The position numbers and the translations under genes are program-made. Positions 33,362 to 44,630 of a DNA stretch of 64,000 nucleotides are shown here, piece by piece. Every line of letters begins with the position of its first letter. Position 1 is the first letter of the stretch. The stretch is from Lingula anatina (Eukaryota; Brachiopoda; Lingulata; Lingulida; Lingulidae): the NCBI RefSeq assembly GCF_001039355.2, contig NW_019774692.1, positions 342,987 to 406,986 on the forward strand, read 5' to 3'. A model generated the notes under the pieces. That model was not told the DNA's origin. It made no database searches and saw only the letters and a program-made list of their open reading frames with translations.

Positions 33362-34297
33362 ATGAATAAAATTTTGGATATTTTTACAAAAAAACCACAA
33401 AAAGATAGTATTTTTGATGATTTAAGAATTAGAAATTATGAAAAAACACCTGTTTTTTTATTTTTATTTAATTTAATATTAGTTGTTAATCTTATATGTT
33501 ATTTTATTTCTTACATGTTACCATTTAGAGAAATTGTTAATGAAGGCATGACAATGAATTTTTTATTTGGTGCTAATCAAACATTTTTAATTTTAAATAA
33601 TTATCAATATTGACGGATTTTTACTTATCCATTTTTTCAAAATATTTTTAGTTGACAAGATGGTATTATTTCTTTCTTTTTTGTATTTTTAACTTTTAGA
33701 ACAATTGCTTTTTATTTTGAAATATTTTTTAAATCAAAAAAAACAATATTATTTCTTTTAATTTCAATTCCAATAGTTGGATTTCTTTTTGTATTATTTT
33801 CACCAAGTGATGATATATTTTTATTTGGAAGTGAATGAATTTGTTGATTAATGATTGGTGGATTATTATTTTTAATTTTTTCAAAAAAAGAATCTCAACA
33901 AGCAAATTCAATTATAAAAAGAACAATTTTTAAAATTTCAATAATATTAATTTTAATATTAATTTATAGATATACTTCTACTTCAAATGTTATAGGTGCA
34001 CCAGCTTTTAATAACAATATTAATCCTAAGCCTGATTTTTTTATTTTGTTTCCTATTATTTTAGTTGGAATTGGTTTTTCAGTAATGCATATTTTACATT
34101 TTGATAATTTTAATAATTTTTTTATTAAATTTTCAATATTTTTTATATTATGTATATTAATTTTAATTGTATTATTTTTATTGAATTATTATTTTGATAT
34201 TTTTAATGGTGCAAGATGAATTGAAGCAAATTCTTTATCAAATGTATCAAAAAATGTTGTTAAAAATTTAAAAAAAATTTTAAATATTAAAGAATAA
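33362..34297 (+). CDS. Rhomboid-like multi-pass membrane protein
   Basis: A 311-residue protein with about six to seven transmembrane helices. The segment MNFLFGANQTFLILNNYQYWRIFTYPF resembles the loop and second helix of rhomboid proteases (G-x-N ... WRxxT). The usual catalytic G-x-S-G is not present; GSEWICW stands at the place where I would expect it, and the later His region reads MHILHF. It may be an inactive rhomboid relative or a very diverged one. It converges on rnhC, overlapping by 18 bases. Confidence 0.45.
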
Positions 34298-35176
34298 TTT
34301 AATATATTTTTTAATTTCATTTTTTTCTTTATTTTTTAACAATTCTTTTATTTGTTTTTTAACTTTTTTGTTTGCACCTAAAAGAATTTTAATATTTAAT
34401 TTTTTTTCAATACTTTCAATTTCTTTTAAAAAGAAATAACGGCTTATTATTGAAGCAGATGCTACAGCAATATATTTTTCTTCTGCTTTTTGAATTAATT
34501 TAATTTTAGGTATTTTAAATATTTTATTTTTTAAACAATATTTATTAAAAGTATTTTTATTTATAAAACCATCAATTATAATTTCTATATTATTTTTAAA
34601 TATTTTATTTTTTAATAAGTTAATATATTTAATTAATAAAATTTCTTTTGAATTTATATTTTTATTTAATACACTTTCATTTAATTCTTCATTTGAAATT
34701 TTGTATATTTTAAAATTATTTTTTAATTTTATTAATTCTTTACCTATTTCTAATATTTTTTTTACATTTATTTTTTTTGAATCTTTTACTTTTTCAAATA
34801 TTTTTAAATTTTTAATATTATTATCATATTTAAAAACAGTTAAAATTATTGGACCAAAATAATCTCCTACACCAGATTCATCACAACCAATATGTTCAAA
34901 CAATTGATATTTTTCTTTATTATTTATTTTTTCTTTATTTAAAAAATTATTTATTTTTTCTTTATTTAAAAAATTATTTATTTTTTCCTCATTTAAAAAA
35001 TTATTTATTTTTTCTTCATTTCCCTGAAATAAAATTTTATTACTTTTATAAATAGAAACAGTAAAATCATTAAATTTTTTAAATCAAAAAGAATAATTTT
35101 GATTTATTTTTTCTTTAAAAGAATATTTTTTTATTAATTTTTCAATTTTTTCTTTTTCTATTTTGAAAGTTATCAT
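34280..35176 (-). CDS. rnhC: Ribonuclease HIII
   Basis: A 298-residue enzyme that cuts the RNA of RNA-DNA hybrids. The catalytic part starts with GCDESGVGDYFGPI (D and E, with further acidic residues in IIIDGF). RNase HIII differs from HII by an N-terminal TBP-like domain, and about 50 residues here (from MITFKIEKEK through WFKKFNDFTV) fit it. Between the domains is a repeated linker, EKINNFLNK four times. The start at 35176 was extended upstream because a UGA Trp interrupts the frame under the standard code. Confidence 0.9.
34920..35020 (-). repeat. 27-bp tandem repeat in the rnhC linker
   Basis: Units at 34920-34946, 34947-34973, 34974-35000 and a partial fourth to 35020. Each encodes nine residues (KINNFLNKE with small changes). 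The unit length is a multiple of three, so copy number can vary without breaking the gene. Confidence 0.88.
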
Positions 35177-35227
35177 TTAAAATAAAAATTAACCATATAT
35201 TAAAATATATTATAGAGTAGTAAAAAA

Positions 35228-36133
35228 ATGTTTAATTTTTTATTAAATAATGAACAAACAAACTTTTTATCTTGAATAGATATTAGTTTTATTTTAATTT
35301 TTGTTTTTGGTTTGATATTATTATTTTTTATTAGATCGATATTTTTATATTTTTATTTTTCATTATCATTAATTTTAGTTGGTTCAATTATTCTTACATT
35401 TAAATATTTTGCATTTAAATGGTTTGAAATTATTAGAAGTATTTTTTTTGATATTGTATCTAAAGAAAATCATTTTAATTTTGCATTTTTAACTGAAAAT
35501 TATTTATTATTACAAATTACATTTATAATTTTTGCTTGTTTATTATTATTAATTATTTCTTCAATTGTTTATTTTGTATTTTTAAAAAGAATATTTTTTT
35601 TAAATTTAGGATTTGGTAAAATAAGAAATTTTTTATTAAAATTATTTATGATACCATTTTTATTTTTAGGATTATCTAGTTTTTATGTACCATTAAATTC
35701 AATGATAAATAAAATTAATTTAGAACAAAAAGATAAATTAGAGAAATTTAAACCATATACTTTTAATTTATTTAAAAAATTAAAAATTTTATATGTTTTT
35801 GAAAAAGAAAGTGTTTCAATATATAAAAAATTTCCTAATAAATTATTTAATAAAGAGAAAAATACAGAATCTTTACTAATTTTTTCTGAAATTTCAAAAA
35901 AGTGAAATAAACTTTCTTTTTACACTGAAAAAGAAAAATTTGTTGAAAATGAATTAAAACCATTATTAAAAAAGTATTTACCAAAAAATATATTTAAAAA
36001 ATTTGAAAAAAGTATTGTAATTACTCCAGAAACAGAACACACTTATGCAAATAATTTTAATAAATTTTTTAATAATAAAGAGTATAAAGAATATTTTTTA
36101 ATGTCTTTATCACTTCAAGAAAATATAGAATAA
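35228..36133 (+). CDS. Multi-pass membrane protein, possibly CvpA-like
   Basis: A 301-residue protein with four hydrophobic helices in the first 160 residues, then a polar Lys-rich tail of about 130 residues. The first half, starting WIDISFILIFVFGLILLFF, has the look of CvpA-family proteins, and in Bacillus a CvpA-like gene lies near rnhC. No motif is decisive. It is divergent from rnhC and followed after 6 bases by rsmA. Confidence 0.45.
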
Positions 36134-36139
36134 TATTAA

Positions 36140-36964
36140 ATGAAATTTAAACCAAAAAAATCATTAGGTCAAAATTTTTTAAATAATAAATATATTGTTG
36201 AAAAAATCTTTGAAAAATATAAATTTAAAAAAGATGATTCAATAATAGAAATAGGTCCTGGATTTGGAACTTTAACAGATTTTATTTACAATAAAACAAA
36301 AAATTTAATTTTAATAGAAAAAGATAAAAAAATATTTGAATTTCTTAAAAATAAATATAAATCAAATTTAAATATAGAAATATTTAATTTTGATTTTTTA
36401 GATTTTGATTTTAAGATTTTAAAAAATAAAAAATATAGAATTATAGGTAATTTACCATTTAATGTTGCAACAAAAATATTAAAAGAACTTTTATTTAAAA
36501 GCAACAAATGAACTGATTTATATCTTTCTTTTTCAGATGGTGTTGCACAAAAAATAATTGCAAAACCAAAAACAAAAACTTATTCTTTTTTATCAGTTTT
36601 TGCTCAATCTTTTGCAAAAATTGAAAAAATTTATTCAATAGATCCAAAATTTTTTGATCCAATACCAAAAGTTATAACAACATTTTTAAAATTTGATCTT
36701 AATAAAAATGAATCACCATTTTTAAATTTAGATTTTTATAATTTTGTTTTGATTTGCTTTAAACAAAAAAGAAAAACATTGTTAAATAATTTAAAAAAAC
36801 ATTATAATTTTGATTTAAATACAATTATCATGTTTTTAAAATCTAAAAATCTTAAAACTGATATAAGATCTGAATGATTAAGTTTAAATGATTTTTTAGA
36901 TTTATTTAATTTTTTAAAAATAAATAAATTTTTAAAAAATAAAAATAAATTATTAAAAATATAA
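36140..36964 (+). CDS. rsmA: 16S rRNA dimethyladenosine transferase (RsmA/KsgA)
   Basis: A 274-residue SAM-dependent enzyme that dimethylates two adjacent adenosines near the 3' end of 16S rRNA. Motifs: KKSLGQNFLNNKYIVEKI, IIEIGPGFGTLT (SAM loop), ILIEKDKKI, and NLPFNVATKIL, which corresponds to the catalytic NLPY/F. In the C-terminal domain the usual post-motif PPKV is read here as DPIPKVITTF. Length is as expected (about 270). Confidence 0.95.
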
Positions 36965-36980
36965 TCATAAAATTATTTAT

Positions 36981-37286
36981 ATGATTAATAGTGTTGTTCT
37001 TGTTGGTGTTATTGTTAGTGATATTTTTTTTGATAAAAAAGAAAATAAAAATAGTAATTTAAAATTTATAACTTTTAATTTAAATTTAGAAAAAAATTTT
37101 ATTTTTTCAAAAGCAAATTCTAAAAAAGAATGGGTATGTATTAAAACATATGATTTCTTTTTTAAAATGTTTAAAGAAATAGAATATAAGAATAGATTTT
37201 TAGCTTTGAAAGGAAGAATTATGTTAGAAAATTCTAAAATTATTATTTTTGCTGACAAAATTAGTTTATTAGGTAAAAAAAGTTAG
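36981..37286 (+). CDS. Short SSB-like OB-fold protein
   Basis: A 101-residue protein beginning MINSVVLVGVIVSD, like single-stranded DNA-binding proteins, with later WVCIKTYDFFFKMFKEI and LALKGRI that match the SSB core (V-x-x-F/Y near the middle, then a strand with KG). The acidic C-terminal tail of true SSB is missing, so it is probably an accessory or PriB-like OB protein, not the main SSB. It follows rsmA by 16 bases and may be co-transcribed. Confidence 0.6.
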   Translation: MINSVVLVGVIVSDIFFDKKENKNSNLKFITFNLNLEKNFIFSKANSKKEWVCIKTYDFFFKMFKEIEYKNRFLALKGRIMLENSKIIIFADKISLLGKKS

Positions 37287-37311
37287 TAAAAATTAGTATA
37301 TAATTTCATTA

Positions 37312-37962
37312 ATGAAATTTTCGATAAAGTTTTTTTTAATTATTCCTATTTTTATATGATTTTTTTTTAGAATAAAACTTTATTTTTATTTTAAAAAGTT
37401 TAAAAAAAATAAATTAAATTTAACAGAAGAAGAAAGATATTTATGAGTTAGAAAATACTCAAAATTTTTATCTTGATTATTTTCTGTTAATAAAAAAATA
37501 AATATATTTTTTTGAAATGATAAAAAAATTGTTTCTATTGTAAAAATAGATTCAATATATAAAGTATTGAATATTATTTCAAAAAATGATTTTAATTATC
37601 AATTACCAATTTTTATGGTTATTAATGAAAGTGATTTTTTGGATATGAAACCATATTTAAAAAAGTTATTTTTATTAATAGAATGTAATTTTTTGAAAGA
37701 AAATAATTTTTTTGAATCATTGATAGAAAAATTTGTTGAAAAAATAAAAATTCCAAGAGCATTATTTTATTTTTCAAAAAAAGTTAAAATTGAACATATT
37801 AAAAGATTGGTTAAAATATCAAAAGATTCGTTTTCTAAAATAATTTCATTAAATTATTTTAATAATAAACTTATTGTTAAAAATACAATTAAACCTGAAG
37901 AAATTATTTTATTAGAAACGAACATTCTTTCTAAAAGAATTAGTATTTTTATAGATGAATAG
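37312..37962 (+). CDS. Hypothetical membrane-anchored protein, perhaps degenerate acyltransferase-like
   Basis: A 216-residue protein with one N-terminal helix (residues 4-17) and a basic segment after it. The layout TEEERYLWVRKYSKFLSW then a NESDFLDM motif is reminiscent of PlsC-type acyltransferases, where NHxxxxD is catalytic; here Glu replaces the His, so activity by that mechanism is unlikely. This link is weak. It overlaps the phosphorylase gene by 8 bases, and several Trp codons are UGA. Confidence 0.4.
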
Positions 37963-39265
37963 TATTAATAATTTGTTACAAAAAAGAAAAAATAATATAA
38001 AACTTAGTTTTGATGATTTTTCTTTTTTAGTTAAAAATTATTCATCTAATAAAATTTCTGAAAAAGAAATGTCTATTTTTATAAAAGATATTTTTAATAA
38101 TGATTTATCTGATGAAGAAACATTAGAATGATTTGATGCTACTTTAAAACAAACAGAAGAGATTGATTTATTAAATATAGATGGTTTTAAAGTAGATAAA
38201 CATTCAACAGGCGGTATTGGTGATAAAGTTACTTTAATACTTTTGCCATTGTTGAAAGTATTGGGTATTAAGTGTTATAAGTTATCTGGTAGATTTTTAG
38301 GATATACAGGCGGAACAATTACTAAATTAAATTCATTTAAAGGAATTAATTTAAATTTGTCTAAAAATCAATTTAAAGAAATAGTAAAACATAAAAATTT
38401 AGTTTTAAGTGAAGTTATGTCTGATATTTCAAATTTTGAAAAAAAACTATATTTGTTGAGAACAAAAATAAATGCTACTCAATCTGTTCCATTGATTTTT
38501 AATAGTATTATGATTAAAAAAATGTTTTTAAAAACAGATGCAATTTTAATTGATTTAAAATTTGGAAGTGGTTCATTGTTTAAAACAAAACAAGAAGTTG
38601 AAAGATTTCAAAAATTATTAATAAAATTATCAAAAAAATATAAAAGAAATATTTTAGTTTTAGTAACTAATATGGAACAACCATTAGGTTTTGCAATAGG
38701 TAATAAAATTGAAATATTAGAAGTATTAGATATTTTAGAAGGTAAAAAATATATAAAAGATTTAAATGAAATAGTTGTTGAGTTTGCAGCAAAAACATTA
38801 ATTATTTCAAATAAAATGAAATCATTAGAAAAAGCAAGAGAATTAGTAAAAGAAAAATTAAAATCTAAAGAAGTTTTAAAAGAATTTAAAAATTGAATTG
38901 AATCTTTTGGTGGTGATTTTGAATCTATTAATAAACATAGAGAAGTTAATACTAAATATAAAATAGAAATCAAATCTAAAAAAGATGGATATGTAAAAAT
39001 TATAAATAATTCATATATTGGAAAATTTTTAAATAATATAAATAATGCATCAGATGGAGGTCATGAAGGATTAGATTATGATGCAGGAATTATTTGATAT
39101 AAAAAAAATAATATATATACAAAAAAAGATGAAATTATTTTCACCTTTTTTACAAATAAAGAAAATATTAAACAATATATTGAAGATGCAAATAAATTAT
39201 TTGAAATTGTACCTAAAAAATTTAAAACAAATAAAAATATAATTAAAAGTGTAATTTTTAAATAG
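37955..39265 (+). CDS. deoA: Pyrimidine-nucleoside (thymidine) phosphorylase
   Basis: A 436-residue salvage enzyme that splits thymidine, deoxyuridine or uridine with phosphate. The signature VDKHSTGGIGDKVTL is at about residues 79-93; SGRFLGYTGGTITKL and the Lys-containing IDLKFGSGSLFKT follow. The usual Mollicute form accepts both uridine and thymidine (pdp). It ends 8 bases inside the converging RNase Y gene. Confidence 0.93.
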
Positions 39266-40781
39266 TTTTTTCAATTATCATTTCACGCATTACTTTTATT
39301 AATACATCACCAGGTATTTTTAACTTAGCTTTAAGATTAATTTCTATTTTTTCAATAACTTTATCTAATTCATAGTCATTAATTAATAAAGGATCTACAA
39401 AAACCATAATAACTCTACCAGATTTAACAGCATAACATTTTTTTACACCTTTTATTCCATTGCAAACATCTTCTATAATTTTCATTCTTCTTAAATAATC
39501 TTCATGAACATTATCTCTTGCACCAGGTCTTGCTGCAGAAATTGTATCTGCTGCTGAAACTAATAATGAATAAATATTATTTGTAGGAACATCACCATGA
39601 TGTGAATGTATTGCATTTATTACAATATCATTTTCTTGATATTTTTGTGCAACACTAACACCTATTTCAACATGTGATTGATTTACTTCATAATCAAATG
39701 CTTTTCCTATATCATGTAATAAACCTGCTCTAATTGCTAATTTATCATTTAATTTTAATTCAGATGCTAAAGAACCAGCAATTTTGGCAACTTCTATAGA
39801 ATGTTGTAAAACATTTTGTCCATAACTTGTTCTGTATTTTAATTTTCCAATTGCAAAAACTAATTCAGGTGCTAAATCAATAATTTTTAATTCATTTACT
39901 GCTTTTATTCCTGCTTCTTTTATAAATTCATCAATTTTTTTTGATTCTTCAATTAAAAAGTCTTTAATTCTTTGTGGTTGAATTCTTCCATCATTTATTA
40001 ATCTTTTTAAAGCTTTAAAAGCAACTTCTCTTCTTATTGGATTAAAACATGAAAGTTTAACAAAATTTGAATCATCTTCTAAAATAATATCTACACCAGA
40101 GATTTCTTCAAATTTTTTAATATTTCTTCCTTCTTTTCCAATTATTTTGCCTTTAAAATTTTCATCTTTTAATTCTAGTTTTGTTATTGTATTTGTTGTA
40201 ATAAATTCACTTGCATATCTTTCAATTGAATTTGCAATTGTTTTGCTTATTATTTCTTTGATGTTTTTATCAATTTCATTTTTCTTTTCTTTAGTAATCT
40301 TATTTAGTTTTTGTGCTAATTTTATTTCAACATTTTTTATTAATTCATTTTCAGCTTCTTTTGTACTTAAATTAGCTGTTGTTTCTAGTTTATTAATTAA
40401 TTTTTTTCTTTCTAAATTAAGATTTTTATATTCAATATCTAATTTTTCTTCTTTTGAATTAATTATTTCTAATTTATTTTTAATTCTTTTATCATATTGA
40501 TCTAATTCTTTTTCTTTTTCATCTAATCATTTTTTTTGTTTTTTTATTATTTGATTATTTAATTTATTTTTTTCTTCAATTTCATTTTTTTTAATTTGTC
40601 ATTGTAACTTATTTTCCGCATTATTTTTATTAAGTAATTTTTCTGACTTAATTTCATCTTTTTTAATTTTTTGTTTAAATTTATAATTTATTATAAAATA
40701 AATTATAAAAGAAAAAAATAAAGTTAAAATAGGGAACAATACAATTATTGTTATTCCTAATTCTTCACTTAGTTCTCACAT
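39258..40781 (-). CDS. rny: Ribonuclease Y
   Basis: A 507-residue membrane-anchored endoribonuclease that starts mRNA decay. Order: one N-terminal transmembrane helix (about residues 10-30), a long coiled coil, a KH domain (GKIIGKEGRNIKKFEEISGV), then an HD domain (LLHDIGKAFDYE with the metal-binding HD, and HSHHGDV). The C-terminal end with AVKSGRVIMVFVDP is typical. A strong Shine-Dalgarno AAAAAGGAGT lies in front of the start at 40781. It is co-oriented with recA. Confidence 0.96.
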
Positions 40782-40849
40782 TATTTTTTACTCCTTTTTA
40801 AGGATAGGAATTATTTTAAAATAAAAAAATTTTTATTTTTGAATTAATT

Positions 40850-41827
40850 TTAAATTTTAAAGTTGATTTCATTTATGATTTTATTTAAAAATTTTAAGTT
40901 ATTATTTAAAAATTCTTTAGTTTTTAGTAATCCTTGACCTAATTTTTTATCATTATATCAAAAATAATTACCCTTTTTTTGTATGATGTTTTTTTCTAAA
41001 CTTATTTCTATTATTTCATTTGTTTTATCAATACCTTTATCATAAAAAATAGAAATATAACCAATTCTAAACGGAATACCTAATTTATTTTTTACAATTT
41101 TTACTTTAATAACATTTCCAATTTCTATTTTATTTTGTAAAATTTTTTCTTTTTGTCTTAATTCAATCCTTAATGATGAATAAAATTTTAATGCATTACC
41201 TCCTGTTGTTGTTTCAGGGTTTCCAAAAAAAACTTTTATTTTTTCACGAATTTGATTTATAAAAATAATGGTTGCATTAACTTCAGTTAAAAGAAAATTT
41301 ATTTTTCTTAATGCTTTAGACATTATTCTTGCTTGTAATCCAATTGTAAAAGATTCCATATTATTTTGTTCTTCATCTTGTGGTAATAATGCTGCAACTG
41401 AATCAAGAACTATTAAAGATGTTTCTTTTGTTTCTAAAAAAGAAATCATCAAGTCAAATGTTTCTTCAGCATTTCTTGGTCTTAGTACGACAACATTTTT
41501 TAAGTCAATTCCAAGTTTAATTGCATATTTTAAATTTAGTGTTCTTTCAACATCAAAATAAATAATTTTTTTATTTTTTATTACCTTTTGAATTTCTTTA
41601 ATAGCTAATATTGTAAGTGTTGTTTTTCCAGTTGATGGTTGACCAAAAATTTCAATTATTCTGTTTAATGGATATCCATTTCCATTTGTTAGTGAATCTA
41701 AAATTAAACTTCCAGTTGAAAAATTTTTAATATTATTTTCTTCAAATTTTAAAATTGTATTTTTTCCATTTTTCTTTTCAATGTTTTTTAAAATACTTTT
41801 TAAATCTTTTTTTTCTTTTTTAACCAT
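40850..41827 (-). CDS. recA: Recombinase RecA
   Basis: A 325-residue protein for homologous recombination. Walker A is EIFGQPSTGKTTL at about residues 60-72 (the usual GPESSGKTT is changed), Walker B is around SLIVLDSVAALLP, and loop L2 region GGNALKFYSSLRIELR is conserved. The last 35 codons need UGA as Trp. An active RecA is relevant to repeat-driven variation in the coiled-coil island. The gene follows rnpB on the same strand. Confidence 0.94.
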
Positions 41828-41879
41828 ATCAAAAAGATATTAGTAAAAAAAATATTTTTTTTCTTTTTTTAAAAAAAAT

Positions 41880-42182
41880 AGACTTGATTTTTGTAAGCCT
41901 TCTTCTGTCTAGTTCAATTATTTATCTATCTTTTTTTAAAAAAGATTTAAGATTTGATTCATTTATCATCTCTTAATGCCCCTACCAAAATTTGGGTTGC
42001 TAACTTGAGGAGTTTACCGCGTTTCACATTACTCGTCTCTGTGGCACTAGTCATCAATTATTTATAATAATTGTTCTTTGTTTCTAAAGACTCAAACACT
42101 ACAATCATCGCAGATTGTGTTAGGAAGGACTTTCCTCTAATATTAAAAAATAATACCAGCAATTGAATAAAATCAAGTCAAA
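41880..42182 (-). ncRNA. rnpB: RNase P RNA, type B
   Basis: Read on the minus strand, the element contains GAGGAAAGTCC near its 5' part, the GTGCCACAGAGACGA segment, GAAACGCGGTAAACTCCTC, and AGCAACCCAAATTTTGGTAGGGGCA near the middle. Near the 3' end is AGACAGAAGAAGGCTTACA. These are the universally conserved blocks of bacterial RNase P RNA. The two ends pair as a P1 helix (GACTTGATTTT with AAAAATCAAGTC). It trims the 5' leader of tRNAs. gpsB lies next to it, as in Bacillus. Confidence 0.96.
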
Positions 42183-42200
42183 GATATTTTAAACTTGAAT

Positions 42201-42521
42201 TTATTTTTTTTCTTCTAATTTATTTATTCTTTTTAAAAGTTCAACATTACTTGAACTTTTTTCTTCTAATTCTTTTATTTCTTTTTTGTATTTAATGATA
42301 TGATTTTCTTGTTTTATTTTTTCTTGTTTTATTTTTTCAAGTTCATTTTTTAAATTTAAAATTTTTTCTTTATAATTTTTTGACATAAGTTCTCATGATT
42401 CATAATCTTTAATTATTAAATCTAAAAAATAATCAACTTCATTTGCATCATAACCTTTTAAATTTATATTAAATTTTTTTTCTAATATTTCTTTTTTGTT
42501 TAAATTTAAAATTATTTTCAT
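42201..42521 (-). CDS. gpsB: Cell division regulator GpsB (DivIVA family)
   Basis: A 106-residue coiled-coil protein. The N-terminal membrane-binding domain reads NLKGYDANEVDYFLDLIIKD, very close to the GpsB/DivIVA signature (RGY..EVD.FLD.I..D). The rest is heptad coiled coil. In Bacillus, GpsB shuttles penicillin-binding proteins to the septum; this cell probably has no peptidoglycan, so the target here is unclear. Adjacent rnpB is the Bacillus gene order. The start at 42521 is needed because a UGA Trp interrupts the standard-code frame. Confidence 0.8.
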
Positions 42522-42539
42522 AAATAAATTATATATAAA

Positions 42540-42572
42540 AAAAAGACACTTTATAAAGTGTCTTTTTTATAG
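42540..42572 (-). terminator. Rho-independent terminator between hup and gpsB
   Basis: A perfect inverted repeat, GACACTTTATAAAGTGTC at 42545-42562, is flanked by A-run and T-run, so it can end transcription in either direction. On the minus strand it lies 20 bases after the hup stop. It is the clearest GC-containing hairpin in the window. Confidence 0.88.
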
Positions 42573-42588
42573 TTTAAAAATTTATTTT

Positions 42589-42867
42589 TTAGTTATTTGC
42601 TATATCTTCTTTTAGTTTTTTTGAAACTTTAAATTTTAATACATTTTTTGCAGGAATTGTAATAGTTTCATTTGTTTGAAGATTTATACCTTTTCTTTCA
42701 GCTCTTCTAACAATTGAAAAAGTACCTAAACCAATTATTTTAAACTCTTTTTCATCTTTAATTACTTTTATTAAATGTTGAAATACAGAATTATAAGTTT
42801 TTTCTGCTTGTTTTTTATCTATGTTTAGATCCCTTGCTATTATTTCAATAAATTCTTTTTTATTCAT
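42589..42867 (-). CDS. hup: HU-family DNA-binding protein
   Basis: A 92-residue histone-like protein. MNKKEFIEIIARDLNIDKKQAE is the dimerising helix pair; the core IIGLGTFSIVRRAERKGINLQT and TITIPAKNVLKFKVSKKLK match the HU fold, and the arm carries Arg residues for minor-groove binding. It has its own terminator, and a Shine-Dalgarno AAAGGTAT stands before the start. Confidence 0.95.
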   Translation of the reverse strand: MNKKEFIEIIARDLNIDKKQAEKTYNSVFQHLIKVIKDEKEFKIIGLGTFSIVRRAERKGINLQTNETITIPAKNVLKFKVSKKLKEDIANN

Positions 42868-42908
42868 TTTTTATACCTTTCTATTAAAATGTTTAATTTA
42901 TATTAATT

Positions 42909-44630
42909 TTATTTATAAAATTTTTTTTGTGTTAATATTTTTAATAATTTTTGACATCCTTCACCAGTTTTTGATGAGATTAATACAATTGTTTTTTCTT
43001 TTAATAATTTAAAAAATATTTTTATATCTCTTTCTATTTTTCTTTTTCCATTTGTGTTTTTATCTATTTTGTTACCAACTAGTATAATTGGTTTTTTTAG
43101 TTTTTTTATAATTCCAACAATTCTTATATCTTGTGAAAAAAATGGTTTTGTAGTATCTAAAACAATTATTGCAACATCAAAATCTTCTGTTTTTTTTAAT
43201 ATTTGTTCAAATGATTTTTTTTCTAATGTAGATTTTTTTGTTCTTTTTTTTCTTATTCCTGCAGTATCAAAGAAATTTAATTTTATATTGTTATAAACTA
43301 AAAAACCTTTAATTATATTTGTTGTTGTATGTTCTTTTGAACTTGTAATTGCTTTTTCAGTTTTTAATAATTGATTAAATAGTGTTGATTTTCCATTATT
43401 TGTTTGTCCTAAAATAAGAACATTTTTTTCAATATATTTTTTTGTATCTATTTTTTTTTCAATAGAAATAATATTTTTTGAAATTTCATTTTTTAATTTT
43501 AAAAAATTTATTTTTCTTTTTACAGAAATAAATATCATTTTTTTAATTCCTAATTTTTTTCAATTTTTAATATTTTCTTCTTTAACTTCTTTTTCAGTTT
43601 TGTTTATTACTAAAATGATTTTGTCTTTATATTTTTTTAAATTTTTATTTATTAAATTTGTATTTTTTGTAATACCTGTTTTAAAATTTGTTACTCAAAG
43701 TATTAAATTGAATTTGTTTAAAATATTTAAGTTTCTTTCTCAAATTTTATTAAGTAAAAAATCATTTTTTTCTTTTTCCATTCCACCAGTATCAATTAGT
43801 GTAATTTCTTTTTCATTTATTTTTATTTGTTTTTCAAAAAAATCTCTAGTTGTATTTTCAAAACTACTTTCTATAACTTCTTTTTTTCCTACTAATAAAT
43901 TAAATAAAGATGATTTACCAACATTTATTTCACCAATTATTCCAACTTTATATGAAATATTTTTTAAATATTGATTTATTATTTTTAATATTTTATTTAC
44001 TGTTTCATCTATTGTTAAATTTTCATTTTTTATATAAAAAGAATCTCAACTTTTTAATAAAATATTTTCTTTTGTTTCTTTTTTTAATCTTTCTTTTAAT
44101 TCTTGATCAAAGTTTATTGTTTTATTTTGATTATTTAATAATTTATTTTTTCTTTCTGCTCTTATTTTATGTGAAGCATCTAAAAAAAATTTAAAATCTG
44201 ATTCTGGAAAAATTACACTTCCTGCATCTCTTCCAATTAAAATAAAATTTTTATCTTTAATAATGTTTCTACAAATTTGATTAATTTTGTATCTTACATT
44301 TTTTATATTTATTATTTTTGTAGTAAGTTTTTCAATATTTAAATTATTTAATTTATTGTCATCAATTTTTTTATTATTTAAATAAAAAACATTATCTTTC
44401 AATAATACATTAAAATTCTTTATATTTTTTTTAATTTCTAAATTTAATTTATTTCAATCAATTTTTAAATTTTTTAAAAATATAGTAAATAATCTATAAA
44501 TTTTTCCTGAATCTAAAATTTTAAAGTTTAATTTTTTAGATAATAAAATTCCACAACTTGTTTTTCCAGCACCAGATGGTCCATCAATTGTTATTATTAT
44601 TTTTTTATTATAAACATTATTATTAGGCAT
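42909..44630 (-). CDS. Fused cytidylate kinase and GTPase Der (EngA)
   Basis: One open frame of about 573 codons, with several UGA Trp codons and no stop, carries two proteins. The first 215 or so residues are CMP kinase: ITIDGPSGAGKTS (P-loop), then IGRDAGSVIFPESDFKFFLDAS, a lid and a C-terminal LTIDETVNKILKII. Directly after it comes Der: first G domain with GEINVGKSSLFNLL and LIDTGGM, second G domain with GQTNNGKSTLFNQLL, FFDTAGIRKK and GNKID. The C-terminal KH-like domain of Der is cut short. cmk and der are neighbours in many Firmicutes, so a lost stop could have fused them. An alternative start at 44675 would overlap the upstream gene more. Confidence 0.85.

Noticed and set aside
34849-35055. 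Plus-strand frame with repeated NYLFFLYLK
   Set aside because: It is the antisense of the tandem repeat in rnhC.
36981-37286. Main single-stranded DNA-binding protein
   Set aside because: It is short and lacks the acidic tail, so a true ssb is probably elsewhere.
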